A DNA stretch of 59,439 nt from Vibrio owensii CAIM 1854 = LMG 25443 (GTDB lineage Bacteria > Pseudomonadota > Gammaproteobacteria > Enterobacterales > Vibrionaceae), in assembly GCF_000817815.1 (NCBI RefSeq), contig NZ_JPRD01000079.1, positions 1-59,439 of the forward strand, in the 5' to 3' direction. The position numbers were made by a program, and so were the translations under genes. This document shows positions 18,034 through 25,916 of this stretch, piece by piece. Position 1 is the stretch's first letter. Each line of letters begins with the position of its first letter. A model generated the notes under the pieces. It ran no database searches and was not told the origin of the DNA. It worked only from the letters and a program-made list of their open reading frames with translations.

Positions 18034-18061
18034 CCTACTGACTGCACGGTCAGTCAGTAGG
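18034..18061. promoter_or_regulatory. Inverted-repeat operator before the GNAT gene
   Basis: Perfect 11-bp arms CCTACTGACTG and CAGTCAGTAGG flank a 6-base centre (CACGGT). The element lies 31 bases before the ATG at 18093, where a promoter would be. The TGAC/GTCA half-sites resemble the operator in front of the TetR gene. Confidence 0.65.
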
Positions 18062-18092
18062 TTCATTAAATTTAAAAACGAAGGAGAAACCA

Positions 18093-18602
18093 ATGAATAC
18101 ACCTTATCAAATTCAATACGAAGCGTTCGCAAAAGCAGGTGGACTATACGATGAGAGACACGCCAAACTCTATGCAGAATTTGCCGACAATCTTATTGCA
18201 GATGGGAGCTTTTCAATCGTCTACGAAGGCGTGGCACATGCATGCTATACCCCTATCGTGATTGATGCAGCACCACACCTAAAATGCTATGTACTTGCGC
18301 CACTAGCCGTACTACCTGAATACCAAGGCAAAGGCTACGCGACAAGATTGATGGAAGAAGCAGAAAAGCAGTTAGATGCTGACGTTATCTTTGTGATGGG
18401 CGAGCCGTTCCACTACGGAAACCGCTACAACACGCCGCACAATGTGTTGCCACCAGTAAGAACTCAAGCTCCTTTAGAGTGTTGGTTTGCACGTGAGCTT
18501 ACACCTGGCGCATTAGATGGTATCGGCGAATCAACCTCATCCATCAAAGGCCCTTACGCAGAACCATTGATGTGGGGTCATCCAGACGAGCAGGTTCAAT
18601 AA
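18093..18602 (+). CDS. GNAT-family N-acetyltransferase, probable TetR target
   Basis: This is a 169-residue GNAT protein. The acetyl-CoA loop is in LPEYQGKGYATRLMEEAE, preceded by the central strand KCYVLAPLAVL. The C-terminal half (MGEPFHYGNRYNTP...) resembles the group of GNATs that keep a conserved 'GDPxYYxRFGF'-like segment. It has a strong AAGGAG site. An inverted repeat just upstream suggests direct control by the TetR protein encoded before it. The acceptor is unknown; a TetR-controlled acetyltransferase often inactivates a toxic amine. Confidence 0.85.
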   Translation: MNTPYQIQYEAFAKAGGLYDERHAKLYAEFADNLIADGSFSIVYEGVAHACYTPIVIDAAPHLKCYVLAPLAVLPEYQGKGYATRLMEEAEKQLDADVIFVMGEPFHYGNRYNTPHNVLPPVRTQAPLECWFARELTPGALDGIGESTSSIKGPYAEPLMWGHPDEQVQ

Positions 18603-18606
18603 CACC

Positions 18607-18642
18607 TAAATAACAAAAGCCCAAAACACTTGTTTTGGGCTT
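18607..18642. terminator. Bidirectional terminator between convergent genes
   Basis: AAGCCCAAAA pairs with TTTTGGGCTT around a 6-base loop. On the minus strand it is followed by TTTTGTTATTT, so it best serves the lipoprotein gene at 18657; it also lies just after the GNAT stop. Confidence 0.7.
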
Positions 18643-18656
18643 AGGTAAATAAGATT

Positions 18657-19091
18657 CTACTGGTCACAATGTGCAAAGACTCTTTGCTTGTCAGATAGGT
18701 TTTTAGCGGCTTCTTTCGCTAACAAAATTTGTTCTTGGGTAGCTTTGAATTCAGAGCCGGTTCCCGACCAGTAGTACCCTTGCTCATCATGACAAAGAGT
18801 GATGATGATTGGATCATTTCCAATTTTAGGGGAGTCTCCAATCTCTGTGTACATATCGAAAGTGATGTTGGTAGTAATGTGGCCTCGAACTCCATCCAGC
18901 ACCTTAGCTTGAACCTTATAGTAGTTATCTCCACCGTCTTTCTCTGGCCCCTCAAAACCAGTTAGTATCACAACAGCCGAGTATGGAGTCTCACCTATTG
19001 CTTCAATCAGGGCCTCACTTGTAGGCGCGTTATCTTGAGAGGCACAAGCAAACAAACTGACTAGACCTAATAAACTGATTAATTTATACAT
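18657..19091 (-). CDS. Small lipoprotein, candidate immunity protein
   Basis: This 144-residue protein has a clear lipoprotein signal: MYKLISLLGLVSLFAC with Cys at position 16 followed by ASQ, predicting outer-membrane sorting. The rest is a small globular domain that I do not recognise. Its start lies only 2 bases after the stop of the peptidoglycan-hydrolase-like gene, so the two are co-transcribed and probably coupled. A periplasmic lipoprotein immediately downstream of a signal-less cell-wall hydrolase is the classic arrangement of an immunity protein for a secreted (for example type VI) effector. That role is inferred from context only. Confidence 0.7.
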   Translation of the reverse strand: MYKLISLLGLVSLFACASQDNAPTSEALIEAIGETPYSAVVILTGFEGPEKDGGDNYYKVQAKVLDGVRGHITTNITFDMYTEIGDSPKIGNDPIIITLCHDEQGYYWSGTGSEFKATQEQILLAKEAAKNLSDKQRVFAHCDQ

Positions 19092-19093
19092 AC

Positions 19094-19906
19094 TTAACTT
19101 TCTGCACCTGCTTTAACCGCCCCTTTTGTATAGATAGGTAGCGTGCCTTTTGTATCATCATAACTATTAGGAACAACAAACTTATCCCATGCTGTAAGAG
19201 GATACTTAGCAATGTTTACTTGATTGTTTTGGTTTCCACCCAACATGTATAGGTACTTTCCATCGGGACTCTTACCTACGACAAACGCCACATGACCACC
19301 ACCCCTTCTCGTTTTAATTCCTAATGCACCATGAATTGGGCTAGTGACACTTTTACCAAAAGCTTCCCATTCCTTTGCTCTGTATGCCTCTTTCACTGGT
19401 TTTATGCCATGTTGTTTGAAGACCCACGCAACAAATGAACCGCACCAAGCATTTTGACCTCCAGAATCATCGGTTCCCCAAAATTTTGATGCAGAAAAAT
19501 ACTCCAAAATCCTTGGGTTTGCTTTTGTCCCAGAAACTTCCGTTTGCCCTAATTCACCAAAAGCGGTTTTCATCCAAGTAACTTTAGTTGTTAAGCTTTC
19601 CACCTGAGGTTTAGAGTTCTTTCTAGGCGAAGTTGACACGACACTATTGAGCTTTCTATGTGTTTTTCCATTCACGTCAATACGCCCATCTGGCCTCACC
19701 ATAAATATCAATCTACGTTGGCAAGCCTTAATCGCAGCTACAGTTTTGGACGACATTGGATTGCGTCCGAGTGAGCCATCAACAACCAGCTTTGGTCTAA
19801 ACCCAATCGCGTTTTGATGATGGTTCAAAACTTGTTGAACAGCTATGATATCGCTCTTTGCATTAATACCACCGACCCCTACAGAACTACGAATTTTCAG
19901 TTGCAA
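19094..19906 (-). CDS. Peptidoglycan-binding plus NlpC/P60-like hydrolase (TIGR02594 type), candidate secreted effector
   Basis: This is a 270-residue two-domain protein. Residues about 1-90 look like a peptidoglycan-binding domain (DIIAVQQVLNHHQ... DGSLGRNP... AIKACQRRL). Residues about 110-265 are a cysteine amidase of the TIGR02594/CHAP-like type, with catalytic Cys155 in NAWCGSFVAWV, His205 in GGGHVAFVVG and the GGNQNN loop. There is no signal peptide, although the substrate is periplasmic, so delivery by a dedicated system such as T6SS is likely. The start is TTG with GGGAGAG upstream. The adjoining lipoprotein gene would be its immunity protein. No other secretion genes are in the window. 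Confidence 0.78.
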   Translation of the reverse strand: MQLKIRSSVGVGGINAKSDIIAVQQVLNHHQNAIGFRPKLVVDGSLGRNPMSSKTVAAIKACQRRLIFMVRPDGRIDVNGKTHRKLNSVVSTSPRKNSKPQVESLTTKVTWMKTAFGELGQTEVSGTKANPRILEYFSASKFWGTDDSGGQNAWCGSFVAWVFKQHGIKPVKEAYRAKEWEAFGKSVTSPIHGALGIKTRRGGGHVAFVVGKSPDGKYLYMLGGNQNNQVNIAKYPLTAWDKFVVPNSYDDTKGTLPIYTKGAVKAGAES

Positions 19907-20202
19907 CTTTTTCTCTCCCTCAAGCTTGGATTGAGAGAGTAGTTAAGTTTATGGACGAATTGAACAAATACAACACTGGTACACGATGGACTACTAAAAC
20001 GAAATAAGCTGTTGGAACTATTAGTTACACGCACTTACGACGGACATCACTAAAGACTAGCCATGCAGTTTTTTGGATTGGCGCTGAGCGCTTGAAATAC
20101 CGCATACTCTTTCAATACTCTACGTTGCTTAAATCCACATGTTGCGGGCAAGTGAATACAGACTTGATGGCAGCTCTCCTTGCATGGTGTTCTCACAATA
20201 AA
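19907..20202. other. Non-coding gap
   Basis: This is about 296 bases between the effector-like gene and the first methyltransferase. No ORF, terminator or clear promoter was recognised; a short GCGCTGAGCGC inverted repeat is present. Confidence 0.3.
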
Positions 20203-20958
20203 TCAAAGCTTCTCTGCGACGCAAATTAGGTTGTTTGAGTTTTCAGAAAACTTATCTTCTGCCCACGAGCTGTATTTTTCGGTAATACATAAACCCGCCT
20301 GAGCAAGAAACGCTTCAATTTCAGATAACTTTCGATACTTCAAGTCAATGCTTGAGTAGACCATTGTCCCATCTTGATAATGACGTTCTTTCTTCAAATA
20401 AAGTACTGTATTTTCAGCGTCATAACGTTCGCTCATTCCCATGTACTTTACTTCGCCTTTGTCGGGCAATTCATAGGTTTGCCACAGCGACATTTCAGCA
20501 TCAATTTCCAAGTTATCCGGCATTGGTAAACGGGTATCAAAGATGAAACGCCCACCTCTATTGAGGTGATTAGAAATCGAATTAAGGACACCAACTAGCA
20601 TCTCATCGGAGAGGAAAGCTTGGAAAGCGTTGCCCGTCATAATCGCGATGTCGAAGCGTTTATCTAGAGAGAATCGAGTGGCATCCTGTTGCAAGAAAGA
20701 AAGGTTATCTAATCCCTGCGCTTTTCGTTTAGCATGTTTTAACATCCCCTCGGCAATATCAATACCGACAGCATTATCGAGCTTCTTCGCGACAGGTATG
20801 GTGACAATACCCGTACCACAGCACACATCCAGCAAACTTCGAGCACCCATCGCGGTAATGTGCTTTTGGATCAGAGCGATATCATCTTCATAATGTTTAT
20901 CATATTGAGCATCGTATTCCATGCCTGATGCAAACTCACTGAGATCTTGTGTCTTCAA
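20203..20958 (-). CDS. Class I SAM-dependent methyltransferase
   Basis: This 251-residue Rossmann methyltransferase has motif I LLDVCCGTGIVTIPVA, then an acidic loop (AVGIDIAEGML), DATRF and the post-motif DIAIMTGNAFQAF. Start: TTG at 20958 with AAGGA 7 bases upstream; no better ATG exists. It lies just downstream of a second, different methyltransferase on the same strand (about 25-base gap), so they are probably co-transcribed. The substrate (small molecule, lipid or protein) cannot be told. Confidence 0.85.
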   Translation of the reverse strand: MKTQDLSEFASGMEYDAQYDKHYEDDIALIQKHITAMGARSLLDVCCGTGIVTIPVAKKLDNAVGIDIAEGMLKHAKRKAQGLDNLSFLQQDATRFSLDKRFDIAIMTGNAFQAFLSDEMLVGVLNSISNHLNRGGRFIFDTRLPMPDNLEIDAEMSLWQTYELPDKGEVKYMGMSERYDAENTVLYLKKERHYQDGTMVYSSIDLKYRKLSEIEAFLAQAGLCITEKYSSWAEDKFSENSNNLICVAEKL

Positions 20959-20983
20959 AAACAGTCCTTGTTTATTTAACTAA

Positions 20984-21613
20984 TTAACTTGGCTTTCTTA
21001 GCTCTAAGAGCAGGTAACGACATACATAGCCTGCACCTGATGTGTAGCCGACGAGGTTTTCTAACGACACCACTTCTAGCCCTGCATTTTGGCTGAATTC
21101 GCGGACTTCACTCTCGGTGTAGGCAGTATGTACAACCGTGCCGCTGTAGGTATTTCTTGGTAGGTCTTTTCCATCTGGGTCGTGACATTGGAAACTGATA
21201 AAACAGCGTCCATCAGCATTGAGCTTGTTTGCAACGCACTGAAGTAGCGATTGGGGATTGATAAGGAATTCCGTGAATCCGAGAGCGGTAATGATGTCGA
21301 AGGTTTGATTGAAAATTGGAGAGAAAGGTTGGTCAAGATTATGAACGTTGACACTTTGATAGAGGTTTGTCTCGCGTGCTTTATCGACCATTTTGGATGA
21401 AATATCCAAGCCGTGTAGAGTAACGTCTGGGTAATGCGTTTTGATGACTTCCCCAATACTGCCTGTGGCACAAGCCAAATCAAGAGCAGAAGCTTGTTGG
21501 AGATTGAGCGTTTTTAACTTCCCATCTATCCAGCGCGGACCAACGTATTGGCTGTCTTCGATTAATTTCTGATAGCGCTCAGATACTTCATCATACATTT
21601 TAGCAACGTCCAT
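20984..21613 (-). CDS. Class I SAM-dependent methyltransferase
   Basis: This is a methyltransferase of about 209 residues with motif I ALDLACATGSIGEVI, the acidic motif LHGLDISSKMVDKA and the D-I-I-T-A-L-G-F motif IV region. The ORF opens 13 codons earlier, but the ATG at 21613 has a near-perfect AAGGAGGAATC ribosome-binding site. It precedes the second methyltransferase. The two are only distantly similar, so this is not a recent duplication. Confidence 0.85.
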   Translation of the reverse strand: MDVAKMYDEVSERYQKLIEDSQYVGPRWIDGKLKTLNLQQASALDLACATGSIGEVIKTHYPDVTLHGLDISSKMVDKARETNLYQSVNVHNLDQPFSPIFNQTFDIITALGFTEFLINPQSLLQCVANKLNADGRCFISFQCHDPDGKDLPRNTYSGTVVHTAYTESEVREFSQNAGLEVVSLENLVGYTSGAGYVCRYLLLELRKPS

Positions 21614-21719
21614 GATTCCTCCTTGATCTTTGAACGTTTGCCAATGTAGCACGCCATACTCACCTGCACACTTATGTCATTGTAAAAGCGTGAAAAAAGT
21701 CGACGTGCTACGCATTGAT

Positions 21720-22232
21720 TTAGGCCATCCAGATCCTTGCCAGAATGCCTATTGGCGTTGTAACGCCTGTGGTAATTGAGCTCACCTCTCCATCTTTTAA
21801 CACATAGATGGTCGGAGTCACGCTAATGCTCCATTCTTGCATGATGGCGTTTTTCGGATCGTTGATGTTATCGAACTGGTAGTCTTTAGACTGCATGAAC
21901 TTTTGCACCCGTTCTTGCGGGCCAGACGCGCCAGATACCGCAACCACCTCATAGTAATCACTCAACCAACTCACGCTTGGGCTCACGAACTTACACGCTG
22001 GACACCAAGTCGCCCAAAAGTACACCACAACGGGTTCTTCATGGCTTTTGGCAATCACATCGACAAATTCGCCATCGGCCATGATCGCACTCAGAGGCGG
22101 AGCTTGCTCTTTAGGGATGTCTTTGGTGCGATACCAATCCATGGCGACCGAAATCACGGTCACCATAAGGACGAGTTGTAGCGCTTGACTGAGCCAGTAT
22201 TTGAGCGACTTGCGCTTTTTTACTGTGTTCAC
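21720..22232 (-). CDS. scsD: ScsD-like membrane-anchored thioredoxin
   Basis: This 170-residue protein has an N-terminal membrane anchor (about residues 15-32) and a periplasmic thioredoxin-fold domain with the active site WATWCPACK (Cys77, Cys80). It matches the TlpA/ScsD group, which accepts electrons from a DsbD/ScsB-type membrane reductase. It starts with GTG overlapping the stop of the upstream ScsB-like gene (GTGA), so they are translationally coupled and likely functional partners. In Salmonella the scs genes support copper tolerance and redox stress resistance. Confidence 0.82.
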   Translation of the reverse strand: MNTVKKRKSLKYWLSQALQLVLMVTVISVAMDWYRTKDIPKEQAPPLSAIMADGEFVDVIAKSHEEPVVVYFWATWCPACKFVSPSVSWLSDYYEVVAVSGASGPQERVQKFMQSKDYQFDNINDPKNAIMQEWSISVTPTIYVLKDGEVSSITTGVTTPIGILARIWMA

Positions 22233-24340
22233 TTAATCGCGCCTCCACTTGCTTGTTCGATTGCTTTCACCACCACATCGTCAGTCAGGATCACTGGCAG
22301 AGGAATCCCCTCTGGTGCTGCTGGGCCATATACGATGTTAAATGGCACACCAAAGCGACCATGCGCACGTAAGAAGTCGGTCACTGAGCCATTCGGATGT
22401 GTCCAATCGCCTTTCAGTGTTGCCACGTTCGGGCTTTGCAACAGTGAATAAACCGGATCTTGCCAGATCACGCCGATCTTGTTGGCTTTACAAGTCACAC
22501 ACCAATCAGCAGTCACATCGACGAACACCACACGGCCATTCTTCACGTGGTCCGCAATCGCTTCGTTTGACAGTTTTTCCCAAGCCAAATCTTCTGGCAA
22601 TGGCGTCGCCCAATGATTTGCAGTCACACTGCCTAGTACCAGACCACCAGCAATCAGAATCAACGAAACCGTGCCAGAGATCGCCAACGCTTTATTGCCA
22701 TAAATACGCTTAACACGCGCCATGATGACGATGAACGCAACTAGACCAATCAGAATGACCCAAAATACCGGTAAGTGATTCGCCATCAATGACAACAACC
22801 ACGCACTGGTTGCCAACATCATGATGCCGAATACGATTTTCACGACATTCATCCATTGGCCTGGCTTTGGTAGCTTGAGTGCAATGCCCGGGAAGATAGC
22901 CACTAAGATCCAAGGCAGTGCCATGCCCAGAGCTAACGCAGTGAAGATAGCAAACAGAGTCACCACATCTGCACCCAGTGCAAACGCCACCGCAGTGCCT
23001 AAGAAAGGTGCTGAACAAGGCGTTGCTAACAAAGTCGCGAACATACCTTGCACATAATGCCCAAGCAGTGAGTTATCCCCTTTTGAAGCCAACCAAGTGT
23101 TCGTACCCGAAGACAAGCGAATTTCAAACAAGCCAAGCATGTTGGCACCAAACAGTCCGGTCACCAACAGCATTAGACCTAAGAACCAAGGGCTTTGGAA
23201 TTGAACGCCCCAGCCGATGGCATTACCGGTGAGCTTCAACACTAAGATAAAGCCAGCCAGCAACCAGAACGAAGTAAGAATACCTAGCGAAGAAGCCACG
23301 AACTGAGTGCGAATCTGACGACGCTCAACCCCTTGCGCCGCTACGATGCTGCTTAACTTCATGCCGAGAACTGGCAATACACAAGGCATGATGTTGAGAA
23401 TCAAACCACCCAGTAACGCGAACAAGAAAATGTTCACCAGTGATGTACTTGGTAAGGCTTCAGTAATCACACCCGCTTTGGCTTGCGCGGTTTCTTGCGC
23501 CAATAAGTTGTTGTCTTTGATTGAGACATAAACCGATTGGTTATCCAGCTCTACGTCACCCAACCAAGTATTGACTAGGTAGTTGGCAGTAAGCGTATTG
23601 CCCTCTTGATGCAGCCCTTCTAATTTGAAGCTGTAATCGCTGGTTGCTTCGTCAACGCCATCAACCAACACTTCTGGTTTTTGCCAACCTTGTGAGTTAG
23701 TCAGTTTGATTTGCAGCTTAGATTGGTTTGCATCCCAGTTCGCCTCAGTCACTTCAACAAATGGTGAAGCTTGAGGCACACTGCTTACCGCTTGCGCGTA
23801 AGTGAACATCACATCTTCATCGACTTGAAGATCGGAAGGTAGGAAAGACAGTTGAATGTGGTAATCCGTCAGGACACAAATCGTTGTACATGAAGACAGC
23901 GTCAGCGTTGCATCAATCGTCACTGGCTTGTTCATGTCTTCGACGTGCAACGTCATTGGAAAGACAGTGTCACCTTTGTAGCCTAGCGTCTCGATGCCAA
24001 GCAGTTCGTATTTCTGCGGGTACGGCCATTGCCAATCCACTTTGGTCAGATTTTGTGATTTTTCCCAGTCAATGGAAGGTGCAACACCGCCTTCACCTGG
24101 CGAACGCCAATAGGTTTTCCAGTCACCGGTCAGTTTGACATCAAGGTAACCTGTAATGGTGTTGGTATTCGGGTCTTGCTGTCCGGTTAAGACAAAGCGT
24201 GTCTGCACAGGTGGGTGCTGAGGATTGGTCAGCCAACCTGTGTCCGTCGTTTGTGCTTGGGCAAACAGCGAGAATAAGCTCAGTGCCAACGTCATGATGA
24301 GCATCAACGCAGCTTGAGTCGTTTTTTTCATGTGGTTCAT
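22229..24340 (-). CDS. scsB: ScsB/DsbD-like protein-disulfide reductase
   Basis: This is a 703-residue membrane reductase. It has a signal peptide, a long periplasmic N-terminal region with a Cys pair (TLSSCTTICVL), about eight transmembrane helices with NIMPCVLPV and TPCSAPFLG, which carry the two intramembrane Cys, and a C-terminal thioredoxin domain with DWCVTCK. It passes electrons from cytoplasmic thioredoxin to periplasmic partners. The extended N-terminus is more like ScsB than the shorter DsbD. AGGAA lies 7 bases before the ATG. It is coupled to scsD; no ScsC-type partner is nearby. Confidence 0.85.
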   Translation of the reverse strand: MNHMKKTTQAALMLIMTLALSLFSLFAQAQTTDTGWLTNPQHPPVQTRFVLTGQQDPNTNTITGYLDVKLTGDWKTYWRSPGEGGVAPSIDWEKSQNLTKVDWQWPYPQKYELLGIETLGYKGDTVFPMTLHVEDMNKPVTIDATLTLSSCTTICVLTDYHIQLSFLPSDLQVDEDVMFTYAQAVSSVPQASPFVEVTEANWDANQSKLQIKLTNSQGWQKPEVLVDGVDEATSDYSFKLEGLHQEGNTLTANYLVNTWLGDVELDNQSVYVSIKDNNLLAQETAQAKAGVITEALPSTSLVNIFLFALLGGLILNIMPCVLPVLGMKLSSIVAAQGVERRQIRTQFVASSLGILTSFWLLAGFILVLKLTGNAIGWGVQFQSPWFLGLMLLVTGLFGANMLGLFEIRLSSGTNTWLASKGDNSLLGHYVQGMFATLLATPCSAPFLGTAVAFALGADVVTLFAIFTALALGMALPWILVAIFPGIALKLPKPGQWMNVVKIVFGIMMLATSAWLLSLMANHLPVFWVILIGLVAFIVIMARVKRIYGNKALAISGTVSLILIAGGLVLGSVTANHWATPLPEDLAWEKLSNEAIADHVKNGRVVFVDVTADWCVTCKANKIGVIWQDPVYSLLQSPNVATLKGDWTHPNGSVTDFLRAHGRFGVPFNIVYGPAAPEGIPLPVILTDDVVVKAIEQASGGAIK

Positions 24341-24363
24341 AGTTATTCCTAGTTAAAACAAGT

Positions 24364-24396
24364 GTAGAAAAAGACTGACGATTCGAAACTCGTCAG
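24364..24396 (-). terminator. Terminator-like hairpin between small membrane protein and scsB
   Basis: On the minus strand, CTGACGA pairs with TCGTCAG around an 8-base loop and is followed by TCTTTTTCT. It lies between the stop of the gene at 24407 and the scsB start, so it may attenuate or separate the two. Confidence 0.6.
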
Positions 24397-24406
24397 AAAT
24401 CACTTG

Positions 24407-24805
24407 TCATTCATGGAATACACACAGGGTGAGATGGACTCGATACTTTCGGGCTATCGGTTCGGTCCATTGCCTTTTGCTGGCGAACGCACAACAGCGC
24501 CACACGACAAGCGCGAGAATGCCAACAAACAAAACAACGACCAAGGTTTCCAGTTGTTGCTGAGCAAATTGAATCAGCTTTTCAGACAACTCACATTTGC
24601 CAGATTTGTGCCCGCTCTCTGCTTTTACGATTTTGACTTCATCGCCAACGACCGCAGAAGTAGAGCTCGCGTCATATTGCATTGCACAACTGAACATCAA
24701 GCCAGAATTTTTCATCAGACACACCACAATCACCCAGCCAATTAACGCTAGGAGCCATTTGCCCTGTTGTCGTGACGCAGCAGATTGTGAGGTGGATGAA
24801 TGCAT
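24407..24805 (-). CDS. Small Cys-containing membrane protein upstream of scsB
   Basis: I do not recognise this protein (132 residues from the ATG at 24805). It has two hydrophobic segments (KWLLALIGWVIVVCLM and LETLVVVLFVGILALVVW) and several cysteines (FSC, KCEL, RCC, TLC), which fits a redox or metal-linked function beside scsB. A longer ORF starts at 24892, but its first 29 residues look non-coding. ScsA of the Salmonella scs locus is of similar size and topology, so this may be its counterpart; that is a guess from context. Confidence 0.6.
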   Translation of the reverse strand: MHSSTSQSAASRQQGKWLLALIGWVIVVCLMKNSGLMFSCAMQYDASSTSAVVGDEVKIVKAESGHKSGKCELSEKLIQFAQQQLETLVVVLFVGILALVVWRCCAFASKRQWTEPIARKYRVHLTLCVFHE

Positions 24806-24944
24806 TCTAACTTCGATAAATGTGGAAACGCCGGAAATCATACGCAAGTTAGCATAAACCTCAAGTGGTATGATTTTTTGCGTCGCTCTCATTGGTAACT
24901 AATTATGATAGTCTTATGACTACCGTTTCCGTAAATAATTCAAC

Positions 24945-25850
24945 ATGCTCAATAAAGTTAATCTTGCTGATATTCGCTCGTTCGTTTTGATCGCTCAACT
25001 GGGCAACTTCACTAAAGCGGCAGAAGCCCTTTCGGTGTCGCGTTCTCATGTGTCTCGCCAAATCAGTGGGCTCGAAGCGCAAATGGGCGTGACCTTGTTG
25101 ACCCGCACAACAAGGACGCTGCGCCTGACTCATGCCGGAGAGCGTTTCTATCAAGAATGTGAAAAGGCACTGCACGATATCGACCAAGCGTTGATCGCGG
25201 CGGTCGACGACACTCAAGAAGTGCGCGGTTTGATTCGCGTAAACTGCGTGGGTGGTTATATCGGTGAAGACATCATTGCTAAATACGTCAATGAGTTCAT
25301 GTTGGAATACCCGAACATTACGGTCGATCTCGACTTCTCTTCACCGCGGATTGATTTGATTGAAGATCAGTTCGACGTTGCGATTCGCATGGGCGAGTTG
25401 GAAGACGCAGGTTTTGTCGCGCGTAAGCTGATGATGATTGATATGGTGACGCTTGCAAGCCCGAAATACTTGAAGACCTATGGCGAACCCGTAACCCCAA
25501 AAGAGTTAGCCAAACATCGCACGCTAACGGGCTCAGTCACTCGCTGGAGTTATCGTAACGTTGCTAATCCGAAAGAGCACAGTGATGTGATAGTGAAAGG
25601 CAATCTGCGTTGCAAGAACGGCCGCGCACTTGTGATGGGCGCACTACACGGTAACGGAATTATTCGTGTGCCATTGAGTTACTGTGACGAGGAAGTCGAG
25701 CAAGGCCAACTGGTCAAAGTGATGCCGGAATGGGAAATCCCGTCTGTGCCACTATCTGCCATTTTCCATCGTGATCGCTACCAACCTAAACGTCTTCGTA
25801 CCTTCATCGATTTCGTCAAAACCAAATTTGAACAAGACTTTGATGTTTAA
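24945..25850 (+). CDS. LysR-family transcriptional regulator
   Basis: This 301-residue LysR protein has the N-terminal HTH (FVLIAQLGNFTKAAEALSVS, RSHVSRQISGLE) and an effector domain of the CrgA-like subgroup (VNCVGGYIGEDIIAKYV). It is divergent from the scs genes, with 139 bases between this start and the small membrane protein's start, so it may regulate them. The effector is unknown. A strong terminator follows. Confidence 0.87.
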   Translation: MLNKVNLADIRSFVLIAQLGNFTKAAEALSVSRSHVSRQISGLEAQMGVTLLTRTTRTLRLTHAGERFYQECEKALHDIDQALIAAVDDTQEVRGLIRVNCVGGYIGEDIIAKYVNEFMLEYPNITVDLDFSSPRIDLIEDQFDVAIRMGELEDAGFVARKLMMIDMVTLASPKYLKTYGEPVTPKELAKHRTLTGSVTRWSYRNVANPKEHSDVIVKGNLRCKNGRALVMGALHGNGIIRVPLSYCDEEVEQGQLVKVMPEWEIPSVPLSAIFHRDRYQPKRLRTFIDFVKTKFEQDFDV

Positions 25851-25861
25851 GTTTGGCGCAT

Positions 25862-25901
25862 AAAAAAGTGCGTAAGAACCGAAGCGCTTACGCACATTTT
25901 T
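25862..25901. terminator. Bidirectional terminator, LysR / HD-GYP
   Basis: GTGCGTAAG pairs with CTTACGCAC around a 10-base loop, with an A-run before and a T-run after. It serves the convergent LysR and HD-GYP genes. Confidence 0.8.
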
Positions 25902-25916
25902 CAAACTTGATGAAGG

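Noticed and set aside
14298..18602. Chromosomal integron cassette array (many acetyltransferases)
   Set aside because: No attC-like sites (conserved GTTRRRY/RYYYAAC ends with long palindromes) were seen between the genes and no integrase is present.
24404..24745. Plus-strand ORF opposite the small Cys-containing membrane protein
   Set aside because: The minus-strand product has two credible membrane helices and operon context; the plus-strand product does not resemble a protein.
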